From Aestuariispira insulae (lineage in GTDB: Bacteria > Pseudomonadota > Alphaproteobacteria > UBA8366 > Aestuariispiraceae): a stretch of DNA of 64,000 bases. The notes under the pieces are model-generated. The model saw only the letters and a list, made by a program, of their open reading frames with translations. It had not been told where the DNA came from and searched no databases. The position numbers were made by a program, and so were the translations under genes. Within the stretch, counting starts at the first letter, position 1, and every line of letters starts with the position of its first letter. The DNA lies in the NCBI RefSeq assembly GCF_003385955.1, contig NZ_QRDW01000011.1, positions 1-64,000 of the forward strand. Direction: 5' to 3'. Shown here piece by piece: positions 7,566 through 16,053 of the stretch.

Positions 7566-8870
7566 ATGTCTTCCTATATGATTGGCCTTGTGGCCTTTGC
7601 CTGTCTTTTTGGTCTGATCGCGATCCGGGTCCCGATCGCCATTGCCATGGGTATGGTTGGGCTGGTTGGCGGCTGGGTCCTGAACGGGCCTGACAGCATT
7701 GCCTTCATCATGGGATCGGTTCCATTTGAATCGATTTTCCCCTATTCCCTTTCCGTGATCCCGCTCTTCATTCTAATGGGGGTGTTTTCCGCCCATGCAG
7801 GGCTGTCGCGCTCGCTCTATGATGCGGTTCACGCCTTTATCGGCCATTTCCGGGGCGGTTTAGCCATGGCGACTGTTGGGGCCTGTGCGGCCTTTGGCGC
7901 GATCTGTGGATCGTCATTGGCAACAGCGGCGACCATGTGCCGGGTCGCCATGCCGGAAATGCGCCGACGCGGCTATGATGACGGCCTGGCCAGTGCCACC
8001 ATTGCGGCGGGTGGCACCCTGGGCGTCTTGATCCCACCCAGTGTGATTATGGTGATCTATGCGATCCTGACCGAACAATCGATCGGCCGGATGTTCGCGG
8101 CTGCCCTGATTCCCGGCATTCTGGCGACGGTTCTATATATGCTTGCGGTTCGGATCCGCACCGGACGCAATCCAGCCTTGGGCCCGCCCGATGAGCGTGT
8201 GGATTGGTCCGGCAGGTTGCAGACCCTGTTGAATGTCTGGCCGGTCCTGTTGTTGTTTGGTGTGGTGATCGGGGGTATTTATGCGGGCTGGTTCTCACCC
8301 ACCGAGGCGGCGGCGATCGGGGCCATTGGCGCGTTCCTTCTGGCGCTGGTCCGGCGCCAGCTCAATCTTGCGGTCTTCAAGGATTGCTTGGGGGAAACCG
8401 CCAGCACCACGGGGATGATATTCCTAATCCTGATCGGTACGGCGGTTTTCAACTATTTTGTTGAAACCACCGGCCTGCCGCAGGCGCTGGTGGCCTATGT
8501 CACGGGACTGGGCTGGAACGCCTATCTGATCCTGGTGCTATTGGTCCTGTTTTACATTATCCTGGGGTGCTTCATGGATGCGCTTTCCATGATCCTGTTG
8601 ACCCTGCCTTTCGTGTTCCCGCTTGTGACATCTCTTGGATTTGATCCGATCTGGTTTGGTGTGATTATGGTTTCCGTGGTCGAGGTCGGCCTGATTACAC
8701 CGCCGGTTGGCATGAATCTCTTTGTCATCATGGCTTCGACGCCAGGCCTGAAGTTGCAGACGGTCAGCCGCGGGGTGGTGGCTTTTCTGTTGGCCGATGT
8801 GGTGCGTCTGGCCCTGCTGATCCTGTTTCCGGCCCTCTCGCTCTGGCTGCCGGCCATCATGATGGATTGA
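7566..8870 (+). CDS. dctM: TRAP transporter large permease
   Basis: A 434-residue polytopic protein of the DctM/ion transporter superfamily. Visible hallmarks are the early MGMVGLVGGW region, GGLAMATVGACAAFGAICGSS, GTLGVLIPPSV, the FSPTEAAAIGAIGAF loop and, near the end, TPPVGMNLFV. I chose ATG 7566 because GGGAGGG lies just upstream; an earlier in-frame start at 7533 overlaps dctQ and adds a non-conserved tail. It is the translocating subunit. The marR gene follows 6 bp after its stop, so transport and regulation are co-transcribed. Confidence 0.92.
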   Translation: MSSYMIGLVAFACLFGLIAIRVPIAIAMGMVGLVGGWVLNGPDSIAFIMGSVPFESIFPYSLSVIPLFILMGVFSAHAGLSRSLYDAVHAFIGHFRGGLAMATVGACAAFGAICGSSLATAATMCRVAMPEMRRRGYDDGLASATIAAGGTLGVLIPPSVIMVIYAILTEQSIGRMFAAALIPGILATVLYMLAVRIRTGRNPALGPPDERVDWSGRLQTLLNVWPVLLLFGVVIGGIYAGWFSPTEAAAIGAIGAFLLALVRRQLNLAVFKDCLGETASTTGMIFLILIGTAVFNYFVETTGLPQALVAYVTGLGWNAYLILVLLVLFYIILGCFMDALSMILLTLPFVFPLVTSLGFDPIWFGVIMVSVVEVGLITPPVGMNLFVIMASTPGLKLQTVSRGVVAFLLADVVRLALLILFPALSLWLPAIMMD

Positions 8871-8876
8871 TCTGAT

Positions 8877-9350
8877 ATGAACGAAGAAATGCCTGAATTC
8901 GACCTTCACGCCTTTTTCCCCTATCAGGTGCGGGTTTTCTACCGCACGGTCAGCCAGTCGGTGACGGAGGTTTATGCCCGCCGCCACGGCCTGTCGGTAC
9001 AGGAGTGGCGCGTGATGGCGGTCATGGGCAATGACCAGCCCATGGCGGCGGGTGATCTGGTGGAAAAATCCAGCATGGATAAGGTCCAGATCAGCCGGGC
9101 GCTCAAACGGCTGGAGGAAACCGGCCTGCTGCACCGGCGGGAGGACCCGGCCGACCGCCGGCGCGTGATCCTGACCCTGACTGATCAGGGTAACGCCATT
9201 TTCCGGGAACTTGTGCCCTTGGTGCTGAAGCTGGAACAGGATCTGCTCGCTGGATTGGATGCAAAGGAACGGGCAAGCCTGCTTGGTCTGATGGAAAAAG
9301 TGAAGGCAAATGCCGAACGGGCCATGTCAGCGGAAAAACAAGAACCTTAA
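8877..9350 (+). CDS. MarR-family transcriptional regulator
   Basis: A 157-residue winged-helix regulator. The helix-turn-helix is near residues 55-85 (VEKSSMDKVQISRALKRLEE) and the wing carries the signature DPADRRRVILTLT. The flanking helices would form the dimer and ligand pocket. It sits between dctM and the isomerase gene. MarR proteins usually repress neighbouring catabolic operons and release DNA when an aromatic ligand binds, and tandem palindromes stand in front of this operon and its two partners. The proposal that it binds GTTTC-N4-GAAAC is inference from that distribution. Confidence 0.9.
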   Translation: MNEEMPEFDLHAFFPYQVRVFYRTVSQSVTEVYARRHGLSVQEWRVMAVMGNDQPMAAGDLVEKSSMDKVQISRALKRLEETGLLHRREDPADRRRVILTLTDQGNAIFRELVPLVLKLEQDLLAGLDAKERASLLGLMEKVKANAERAMSAEKQEP

Positions 9351-9365
9351 TCCAGGGATGGGAAT

Positions 9366-10013
9366 ATGAAACTATACACCTATTGGCGGTCTTCAGCGGC
9401 ATACCGGGTGCGTATTGCGCTGAACCTGAAAGGGATTGCCTATGAGGAAGCCTTTGTTCATCTTGTCCGCGACGGGGGTGACCATCTGAAAGCGGCCTAT
9501 GCGGCGCTCAACCCGCAAAAACTGGTGCCCAGCCTGGAGCTGGAGGATGGCACGGTGCTGACCCAGTCCCTGGCGATGATCGACTATCTGGAAGAAACCC
9601 ATCCGACACCGGCCCTGTTGCCGGATCAAGCGGTCGGGCGGGCACGTGTTCGGGGGCTTGCACAACAGATTGCCTGTGACATTCACCCGGTCAACAACCT
9701 GCGTATCCTGAAATATCTGACCGGCGAGATGGGCCTGTCTGATGCAGACAAGACCACCTGGTATCGCCATTGGGTGGAGGTCGGGTTCGAGGCCCTGGAA
9801 AACAGCCTCGCTAACAGCACGGAAACCGGCCGCTTCTGCCACGGAGACCAACCGGGGCTGGCGGATTGCTGCCTGGTGCCCCAGGTTTATAATGCGCGCA
9901 GGTTTGACGTGGATATGGCCCGATATCCGGTGCTGGCCGGGATAGATGCCGCCTGTCTGGAATTGGAGGCGTTCCGACAGGCAAGTCCGGAAGAGCAGGG
10001 GGATGCGGCCTGA
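9366..10013 (+). CDS. maiA: Maleylacetoacetate isomerase (zeta-class GST)
   Basis: A 215-residue glutathione S-transferase of the zeta class. The N-terminal thioredoxin-like domain begins with the zeta signature S-S-A-A-Y-R-V-R at residues 9-16, whose serine activates glutathione. Further hallmarks are NPQKLVPSLELEDG, TQSLAMIDYLEE and the helical domain motif DIHPVNNLRILKYL. It would isomerise a cis maleyl-keto acid to its fumaryl form for the FAH hydrolase at 3982. Last gene of the TRAP operon. Maleylpyruvate isomerase, as in gentisate degradation, is the main alternative. Confidence 0.88.
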   Translation: MKLYTYWRSSAAYRVRIALNLKGIAYEEAFVHLVRDGGDHLKAAYAALNPQKLVPSLELEDGTVLTQSLAMIDYLEETHPTPALLPDQAVGRARVRGLAQQIACDIHPVNNLRILKYLTGEMGLSDADKTTWYRHWVEVGFEALENSLANSTETGRFCHGDQPGLADCCLVPQVYNARRFDVDMARYPVLAGIDAACLELEAFRQASPEEQGDAA

Positions 10014-10027
10014 ATCCGAGGCCGGGC

Positions 10028-10804
10028 TCAGCGGAACTCGGCGGGGATGCAGTTGCCGCGGTCGCGGGAGCCATAGCGTGCAAAAATGTCCGCCATCGTG
10101 CCATTCTGCCGCAATCGGTTGATGCTGGTTGTTATTTTGCTGGCCTGTTCCAGTGCGGGTGAATTCATGGCGATGGATAAATGGGTTTCGAGAATGTCGA
10201 TCCGGATCGGCTCGGCCACATGGTCACGCCAGTTTTTGGGAAGGTCCACGGGGGATTCAAAAAAATAGAAGGCGTCATAGACTGCGGAATTGATGACAAA
10301 ACCGTCGAGGCGCTGCCGGACCAGCATTTTGAGCATGGCCTGGTTGGACGGCACCGATACTTCCTGATAGGCTATTTTATCGCGGAAACGTTTCTGGAAA
10401 TATCCGCCGCTGATGGTGCCGATCCGCCGGTTTGACAGATCCTCCATGGATTTGATGTCGCTGTTCCTGGCCGGGATCACATTGGCGGTCAGACATCCCA
10501 CATTGCCGATAAAGACGACATTCGGAACCATCAGCGGATCCTTGTAGGAGATCAGCATATCAACCTGGCCGTTGGAAGCATCCCGCAGGGCGCGAGGCAC
10601 CGGCATCAGGCGGGCATCGATTTTTATGCCGCTGTCATTTGCGATGGCCTCGGTCATATCGAAAAACATGCCCTTAGGCGTGCCACTCTGGTCGCGATAG
10701 CCAAAGGGGAAAAAATCGATCACAGCCAATGTGGGAGCGTTATCCGCCTTGGCGTGGAGGGTGGAAAGCAGCAGGCAAAGGGCGAAACCCGCCAAGACGT
10801 GCAT
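10028..10804 (-). CDS. Orphan periplasmic solute-binding protein (family 3-like)
   Basis: A 258-residue secreted protein. The signal peptide ends near residue 19-20 (LHAKA/D). The remainder resembles bacterial extracellular solute-binding family 3: an FFPFGYRDQSGTPKGMFFDM segment, the MPVPRALR contact region and the domain-crossing strand with IGTISGGYFQ. AAGGAG lies 10 bases before ATG 10804. No ABC permease or ATPase is nearby, and the gene is monocistronic, so it may work with a remote transporter or as a sensor. It converges on maiA with 14 bp between stops. Confidence 0.72.
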   Translation of the reverse strand: MHVLAGFALCLLLSTLHAKADNAPTLAVIDFFPFGYRDQSGTPKGMFFDMTEAIANDSGIKIDARLMPVPRALRDASNGQVDMLISYKDPLMVPNVVFIGNVGCLTANVIPARNSDIKSMEDLSNRRIGTISGGYFQKRFRDKIAYQEVSVPSNQAMLKMLVRQRLDGFVINSAVYDAFYFFESPVDLPKNWRDHVAEPIRIDILETHLSIAMNSPALEQASKITTSINRLRQNGTMADIFARYGSRDRGNCIPAEFR

Positions 10805-10977
10805 GGATCAAATACTCCTTCCTTAGGACGTGCATCCTACGCCTGATCGGGCCTTAGTGCCATAGGTCAGCCGCGGGCCAAAGATTTGCCTGCGGTATTG
10901 TGGTCTGCTGACAGAAGGCTGTCAGCAGACACCGGATAAGCTGTTTGCATCATCAAAAATTTAGGGAAGACAGTGTC

Positions 10978-11355
10978 ATGAGCTTTAAACCGGAACATTT
11001 TATTGTTTGGGGGGAACTGCCGGTAACCAATCTGGAAAAATCGATTGATTTTTATCAGGCGGTATTCAAAACCGAATTGCGGATCGATGATACCGGGCCG
11101 CAGAAAATTGCCATGTTCGTGGCTGCGGATGGTGATGGAGGGGTGGCAGGCCATCTCTATGAAGGCAAGCCGCCGGCAAGCGGCACCGGCCCGACCCTTC
11201 ATTTTATTGTCCCCGATCAGCTGGAAGATGCGATGGCGCGTGTGACGGAAGCCGGCGGCAAGGTGGTTTCCGATCCGATCGGCATCCCGCCGGGCCGTTT
11301 TGCCTATGCGGAGGACCTGGATGGCAACTCTATCGGGCTGTTTGTTTTCAATTGA
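10978..11355 (+). CDS. Small VOC-family protein
   Basis: A 125-residue vicinal-oxygen-chelate protein with two half-modules: LEKSIDFYQAVFKTEL in the first and PDQLEDAMARVTEAGG in the second, ending with FAYAEDLDGNSIGLFVFN. The first-strand metal His of glyoxalases is replaced by FIVWGELPV, as is common in the PhnB/YdeO-like group, so a metal-dependent enzyme is uncertain. AGGGAAGA precedes ATG 10978. It stands between two leftward genes and shows no operon partner. Function unknown. Confidence 0.75.
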   Translation: MSFKPEHFIVWGELPVTNLEKSIDFYQAVFKTELRIDDTGPQKIAMFVAADGDGGVAGHLYEGKPPASGTGPTLHFIVPDQLEDAMARVTEAGGKVVSDPIGIPPGRFAYAEDLDGNSIGLFVFN

Positions 11356-11361
11356 CCCAGT

Positions 11362-12258
11362 TTATCGGCCGGGCGGGGTGGTCAGCGCTTCCAGAAGATC
11401 CGCGCAGACCGCTCTGTCCCGGAAGGTTTCCGATGTGATGAAATGATATCCCCGGTCACTGGTGAGGGGCGCGAACGGCAGGGATGCCAGGGTGCCCGTT
11501 TCCAGGAAATCGGTAACCACCCCTTTCCAGGCGAGCGTGATCCCATGCCCCATGAGGGCGAGATTCAGCGCGATCCCATGGTTGGTGACGGTCATGGCCG
11601 GTTGAATAGCAGGCTGGGATGGGGCGTGTTTTTCCCGCCAATCCTCCCAGGTCAACCATCGGTTTTCCGGATCCTCCAGTGCTATCAACGGGGCTTCGGA
11701 CAGGAGGGATTCTACACTTTTGCCGGCCCACATCTCGGCCTGGGCGGGGGCGGCCACCGCGATCACTTCCTCGTCCAGCAGTTTGCTGGTCACAAATCCC
11801 GGCCATTGATCTGACCGGCCGAACAGGATGGCGCAATCACATTCATTGAGATCGATATCCGCATCCAGATCCGCACTGACGAGGCGGACATCCAGTGATT
11901 TTTTGATGCGTCGGTAGGTTTCGATGCGCGGCAGTGCCCAAAAAGCGCCAATGCCCGGATAGCTGGCCAAAGTGATGGCCCGTGTTTGTGAATGGCGGCG
12001 CATGACCTGACTGGCGCGGGCAATTTCGCCAAGGCCGGTGCGGATCGCGTCATAATAATCATGGGCCAAACGGGTCGGCAGGATGCGGGCTCCCTTTTTC
12101 TCAAAAAGCTTTACCCCGAGGTCCCGTTCCAGCAGGCGAATTTGATGGCTGATGGCCGGCTGTCCCACATTCAGGCTGCCCGCTGCCTGGGTGAAGCTGC
12201 GCAGCCGGTAACAGGCTTCAAAGGCACGGATGGCTTTCAGGGGTGGCAGGTCTTTCAT
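11362..12258 (-). CDS. LysR-family regulator (GcvA-like), next to dmdA
   Basis: A 298-residue LysR-type regulator. The N-terminal helix-turn-helix spans about residues 8-60 (LKAIRAFEACYR, FTQAAGSLNVGQPAISHQIRLLE), followed by the inducer-binding domain with LASYPGIGAFWALPRI. The proline-leading MKDLPPL start and the SHQI recognition helix resemble the GcvA subgroup. It is divergent from dmdA with a 120-bp shared gap that holds inverted repeats, so it is the likely regulator of DMSP demethylation here, by position. Confidence 0.88.
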   Translation of the reverse strand: MKDLPPLKAIRAFEACYRLRSFTQAAGSLNVGQPAISHQIRLLERDLGVKLFEKKGARILPTRLAHDYYDAIRTGLGEIARASQVMRRHSQTRAITLASYPGIGAFWALPRIETYRRIKKSLDVRLVSADLDADIDLNECDCAILFGRSDQWPGFVTSKLLDEEVIAVAAPAQAEMWAGKSVESLLSEAPLIALEDPENRWLTWEDWREKHAPSQPAIQPAMTVTNHGIALNLALMGHGITLAWKGVVTDFLETGTLASLPFAPLTSDRGYHFITSETFRDRAVCADLLEALTTPPGR

Positions 12259-12329
12259 GCTTCATCATCGAAAAAATTGATAATGGGATGAGAATTACAG
12301 ATATTCCTCTTTCCCGCAATCATCGGATA

Positions 12330-12344
12330 GTCTGCATGTCAGAC
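12330..12344. promoter_or_regulatory. Inverted repeat between lysR and dmdA
   Basis: GTCTG-CATGT-CAGAC is a perfect 5-bp inverted repeat 35 bp before dmdA. A second, longer-spaced repeat of the LysR T-N11-A type (ATCA and TGAT about 10 bp apart) lies near 12265-12283. Either could be the LysR site; no experiment distinguishes them here. Confidence 0.35.
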
Positions 12345-12378
12345 GATATTTTACCGATCAAGAGGGAAAGGGACCATC

Positions 12379-13503
12379 ATGTCCGCACCGATTCTGGCGA
12401 TTTCCCGCCGCACCCGCCGCACACCCTACACCGACCGGATCGAAGCGCTCGGTGTGAAAGCCTATACCGTCTATAACCATATGCTGTTGCCGACGGCGTT
12501 CATTTCCCCGGAAGAGGATTATTGGCATCTGCGCCAGCATGTGCAGCTATGGGATGTTGCCTGCGAGCGTCAGGTGGAGATCAATGGGCCGGATGCGGCC
12601 CGCCTGGTCCAGTTGATGACACCCCGCAACCTGAGCAAGGTCGTGGTCGGCCAGTGTGCCTATGCCCCCCTGGTGGATGAAAAGGGCGGCATGATCAATG
12701 ATCCAATTATCCTGAAACTGGCGGAAGACCGCTATTGGCTTTCCATTGCCGATTCAGACGTCCTGCTCTGGGCCCGAGGGCTGGCGGTTGGCATGGGACT
12801 GGATGTGGCCATCTGTGAACCCGATGTGTCGCCCTTGGCGGTGCAGGGGCCGAAGGCCGATGATCTGATGGCGGATGTCTTTGGCGAGGATGTGCGCGAC
12901 ATTCGTTTCTTCCGTTTCAAATGGCTGGAATTCAGGGGTCATCCGCTGCTGATCGCGCGCTCCGGCTGGAGCAAACAGGGCGGGTTTGAGATCTATCTGG
13001 ATCGGTCTGATATGGGCGAGGATCTTTGGGACACGATCTGGGAGGCGGGCGCACAGTATGAAATCCGGCCGGGATGCCCCAACCTGATCGAGCGAATCGA
13101 AGGCGCGCTGTTGTCCTATGGCAATGATTTTACCAATGACCACAATCCGCTGGAATGCGGGCTTGGCCAATATTGCGATCTGGATAGCGAGATTGACTAT
13201 CTGGGAAAACAAGCCCTGTTGGCTGCGCGGGACAAGGGAATTACCCGCCAGTTTCGTGGGGTTTCCTTTGAGGGCGAGCATTGCCCGTCCTGGCGGCAGG
13301 CCTGGCCGGTTCTGAAAGGCGGGCAAAAAGTGGGCGAGGTGATGTCCGTTTGCCGGTCTCCCGCATTGGACAGAAATATCGCGATTGCTATGATGGATAA
13401 ATCCGCTTGGGAGGGCGGAACGGAAATTGAGGTGGAAACGCCGGAAGGGCGACGCCGAGGCATGGTTTGCGATCTGCCGTTCAAGGTGCCGCCGATGGAA
13501 TAA
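12379..13503 (+). CDS. dmdA: Dimethylsulfoniopropionate demethylase
   Basis: A 374-residue GcvT-fold enzyme transferring a methyl group from DMSP to tetrahydrofolate, giving 3-methylmercaptopropionate. It shows the DmdA-type opening SRRTRRTPYTDRIEALGVKA, YTVYNHMLLPT, the WDVACERQVE segment, the DEKGGMINDPI strand, SPLAVQGPKADDLM and ARSGWSKQGGFEIYL. DmdA is distinguished from glycine cleavage T protein by the YNHMLLPT and SKQGGFE regions. It is followed 24 bp later by an acyl-CoA ligase and divergent from a LysR gene. Other aminomethyltransferase-like activities cannot be fully excluded by reading alone. Confidence 0.88.
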   Translation: MSAPILAISRRTRRTPYTDRIEALGVKAYTVYNHMLLPTAFISPEEDYWHLRQHVQLWDVACERQVEINGPDAARLVQLMTPRNLSKVVVGQCAYAPLVDEKGGMINDPIILKLAEDRYWLSIADSDVLLWARGLAVGMGLDVAICEPDVSPLAVQGPKADDLMADVFGEDVRDIRFFRFKWLEFRGHPLLIARSGWSKQGGFEIYLDRSDMGEDLWDTIWEAGAQYEIRPGCPNLIERIEGALLSYGNDFTNDHNPLECGLGQYCDLDSEIDYLGKQALLAARDKGITRQFRGVSFEGEHCPSWRQAWPVLKGGQKVGEVMSVCRSPALDRNIAIAMMDKSAWEGGTEIEVETPEGRRRGMVCDLPFKVPPME

Positions 13504-13527
13504 AAAAAAGTACGAAGGGAGCCGTGA

Positions 13528-15162
13528 ATGAATGATGAAATGCCGGTCTGGGATTACGCCCCGACCCCAGCGAACCATGTGCCGCTCTCGCCGCTTTCTT
13601 TTCTGAAACGCACCAAGGATGTCTACCCCGACCGCACCGCACTGATCTATGGCACGCGCCGATACAGCTGGGCGGAATGTTATCAACGCTGTGTAAGATT
13701 GTCGGGTGCGCTGAAAAAGCATGGGGTTGGCAAGGGGGATGTGGTCTCTCTCTTTGCCGCCAATACGCCGGAATTGTTCGAAGCCCATTTTGGGGTGCCG
13801 ATGGCTGGCGCAGTGCTCAATACTATCAATATCCGCCTGGATGCAGATACGGTTGCCTATATTCTGCGCCATGCGGAAAGCAAACTGTTGATTACGGATG
13901 CGGGATTTGCCGCCACGGTTCGTGAGGCGCTGGAAATATTGGGACGGGATGACCTCACCGTCATTGATATCGTTGACGGGCAATTTGGGCCGGAAGAATC
14001 GGAATTGCTGGGGTTGATGGAATATGAGGCCTTTCTGGACACCGCGGACGAAGCCAGCCACTGGGTCTTGCCGGATGATGAATGGCAAACCCTGGCATTG
14101 AACTATACCTCCGGTACCAGCGGCCGGCCGAAAGGGGTCCTATATCATCACCGCGGCAGTTATCTGATGACCATGGGCACGGTTCTGGGCTGGGGCCTAT
14201 CCGGCCATCCGGTCTATCTTTATACGGTGCCGATGTTTCACTGTAACGGATGGGGGCATGCCTGGACCATGGCGGCCCTGGCCGGAACGGTGGTTTGTTG
14301 CCGTGCGGTGACGGCGGACGCGATCTTTGAAGCGATCGAGACCCATGGGGTCACTCATCTGGGGGGCGCGCCGATAGTTTTATCCATGCTGGTCAATGCC
14401 CCGGATCACGAAAAACGCCCGGTCCGCCATCCGGTCAAGGTGATGACCGCTGGTGCACCGCCCCCGGCGGCAATCCTGGAAAAGATCGGTGCACTGGGCA
14501 TGGAGGTGATGCAGGTCTATGGCCTGACCGAGACCTATGGTCATGTGGTGCAATGTGCCTGGCAGCAGGAATGGAATGATCTCCCCGCAACTGAACAGGC
14601 GGAGATCAAGGCGCGCCAGGGTGTTGGTTTCCCGATGAATGAAGAGGTTCGGGTGGTGAACCGGGATAATGGTTTGGAAGTGCCCCGTGATGGTGAGACC
14701 ATGGGCGAGATCCTGATCCGTGGCAATACGGTGATGAAGGGGTATCTTAAGAATCCGCAGGCCACCGACGAAGCCTTTGTTGGCGGCTGGTTTCATTCCG
14801 GTGATCTGGCGGTGGTGCATCCTGATGGGTATCTGGAAATCCGCGACCGGCTGAAGGATATTATCATCTCCGGGGGCGAGAATATTTCATCCGTTGAGCT
14901 GGAAGGGGTTCTTTATCACCATCCCGCGGTCGCCTTTGCCGCAGTGGTGGCGAGGCCGGATGAAAAATGGGGCGAGAGCCCCTGTGCCTTCCTGGAGTTG
15001 AAAGAGGGTGAAACCGTGTCGGAAGCCGATATCATCGCCCATTGTCGGGAGCATCTGGCCGGGTTCAAAATCCCCAAATCCGTGGTGTTTTGTGAATTGC
15101 CGAAAACCGCGACGGGCAAGATTCAGAAATTCATGCTGCGTGACAAAGCCAGATCACTATGA
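13528..15162 (+). CDS. dmdB: 3-methylmercaptopropionyl-CoA ligase-type acyl-CoA synthetase
   Basis: A 544-residue adenylate-forming ligase. The AMP-binding loop YTSGTSGRPKG is near residue 191, YGLTETYGH near 331, the hinge GDLAVVHPDGYLEIRDRLKD near 430, SGGENIS, and the catalytic lysine motif ATGKIQK near the C-terminus. The family includes DmdB, the second DMSP demethylation enzyme, and many medium-chain ligases; its position right after dmdA supports DmdB. No dmdC or dmdD gene lies in the window. ATG 13528 follows AAGGGAG. Confidence 0.82.
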   Translation: MNDEMPVWDYAPTPANHVPLSPLSFLKRTKDVYPDRTALIYGTRRYSWAECYQRCVRLSGALKKHGVGKGDVVSLFAANTPELFEAHFGVPMAGAVLNTINIRLDADTVAYILRHAESKLLITDAGFAATVREALEILGRDDLTVIDIVDGQFGPEESELLGLMEYEAFLDTADEASHWVLPDDEWQTLALNYTSGTSGRPKGVLYHHRGSYLMTMGTVLGWGLSGHPVYLYTVPMFHCNGWGHAWTMAALAGTVVCCRAVTADAIFEAIETHGVTHLGGAPIVLSMLVNAPDHEKRPVRHPVKVMTAGAPPPAAILEKIGALGMEVMQVYGLTETYGHVVQCAWQQEWNDLPATEQAEIKARQGVGFPMNEEVRVVNRDNGLEVPRDGETMGEILIRGNTVMKGYLKNPQATDEAFVGGWFHSGDLAVVHPDGYLEIRDRLKDIIISGGENISSVELEGVLYHHPAVAFAAVVARPDEKWGESPCAFLELKEGETVSEADIIAHCREHLAGFKIPKSVVFCELPKTATGKIQKFMLRDKARSL

Positions 15163-15169
15163 GGGGTGC

Positions 15170-15871
15170 CTACCAGGGAACCCGTTGCCCTTTGTGATCG
15201 AAAAAGCCGCCACTCTCCTCCGGGGAAAGACCATCAATGACAGCCAGCAATCGTTTGGCGGCTTCGTCCGGGCTTAAGGTGGCATGGCGGCCGCGATAAG
15301 GTTGGCTCAATGGCGTATCCACGGTGCCGGGCTGCAAGGCCACGACCAAAGAACCGGTCTTCTTCATTGATAGCTCGATGGCAGCGGTGTGGATGATCTG
15401 ATTAAGGGCCGCCTTGGAGGCGCGATACCCGATCCAGCCGCCGCTTGCATTGTCGGTGATGGAACCGACACGGGCGGACAGGCTGGCAAAGATCGATTTG
15501 CGACCGCGCGGTAAAAGAGGGGAAAAATGTTTCAATAGCAGGGCCGGGCCGATGCTGTTGACCAGAAAGGCTTCTGCCATCCGTACCGGATCGATCTGGC
15601 GGATGGTCTTTTCCGGGCGCGCGCCCTTGATGGTCAGGACACCGGTCGCATCGATCATAAGATCAATCTCCCCCTGCCGGGACTGGATGAAGGCGGCTGC
15701 CTCGGCCAGGGTATCTTCATCGGAAAAATCGATTGCCGGACTGCCGGTGCGGCTTAGGGCAAAACACTGTGCGCAGTTTTCCATTTGCTCAATCTGGCGG
15801 GTAAGTGCGCGACCGATGCCGCCCGTCGCACCAAAAACAATGACCGTGAAGCCTGGACGAAGACTTTCCAT
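15170..15871 (-). CDS. Short-chain dehydrogenase/reductase (CsgA-like)
   Basis: A 233-residue Rossmann oxidoreductase. It shows the NAD(P) motif GATGGIGRA near residue 15, the LMIDATGVL strand, and the active-site pair Y-x3-K in IGYRASKAALNQ. ATG 15871 follows GGAG by six bases, so I trimmed a longer open frame that begins at 16006. It converges with dmdB, seven bases apart at the stops. The local context does not suggest a substrate; a distant DMSP link is possible but unsupported. Confidence 0.8.
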   Translation of the reverse strand: MESLRPGFTVIVFGATGGIGRALTRQIEQMENCAQCFALSRTGSPAIDFSDEDTLAEAAAFIQSRQGEIDLMIDATGVLTIKGARPEKTIRQIDPVRMAEAFLVNSIGPALLLKHFSPLLPRGRKSIFASLSARVGSITDNASGGWIGYRASKAALNQIIHTAAIELSMKKTGSLVVALQPGTVDTPLSQPYRGRHATLSPDEAAKRLLAVIDGLSPEESGGFFDHKGQRVPW

Positions 15872-16019
15872 GGAATGCTCCGGGGATGTGATAATCCTGT
15901 TCACCTTACGGATGGAAGGAAAAGCCGGATCAGCTGTAATCTCGTAACAAATTGTTAACCGTACAGTCATTAATTCCGCATGCTGGCTAACTAACGTGCC
16001 GCACACTGTTTTTAGAGTG

Positions 16020-16033
16020 TCTTGAATTCAAGA
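16020..16033. promoter_or_regulatory. Perfect palindrome upstream of 16054
   Basis: TCTTGAATTCAAGA is a 14-bp perfect palindrome 20 bp before the phytase-like gene start and next to a GGGGAAG ribosome site. At this position it could be an operator or an mRNA 5' hairpin. No second copy was noticed in the window. Confidence 0.3.
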
Positions 16034-16053
16034 ATTATTAGGGGAAGTTCAAC

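Noticed and set aside
12754-14088. 444-residue minus-strand open frame
   Set aside because: Antisense across dmdA and the dmdB start; no domain recognised.
15930-15970. Possible Pho box (CTGTAAT...) upstream of the phytase-like gene
   Set aside because: Only the first half-repeat fits CTGTMAT; the second does not, so the match is no better than chance.
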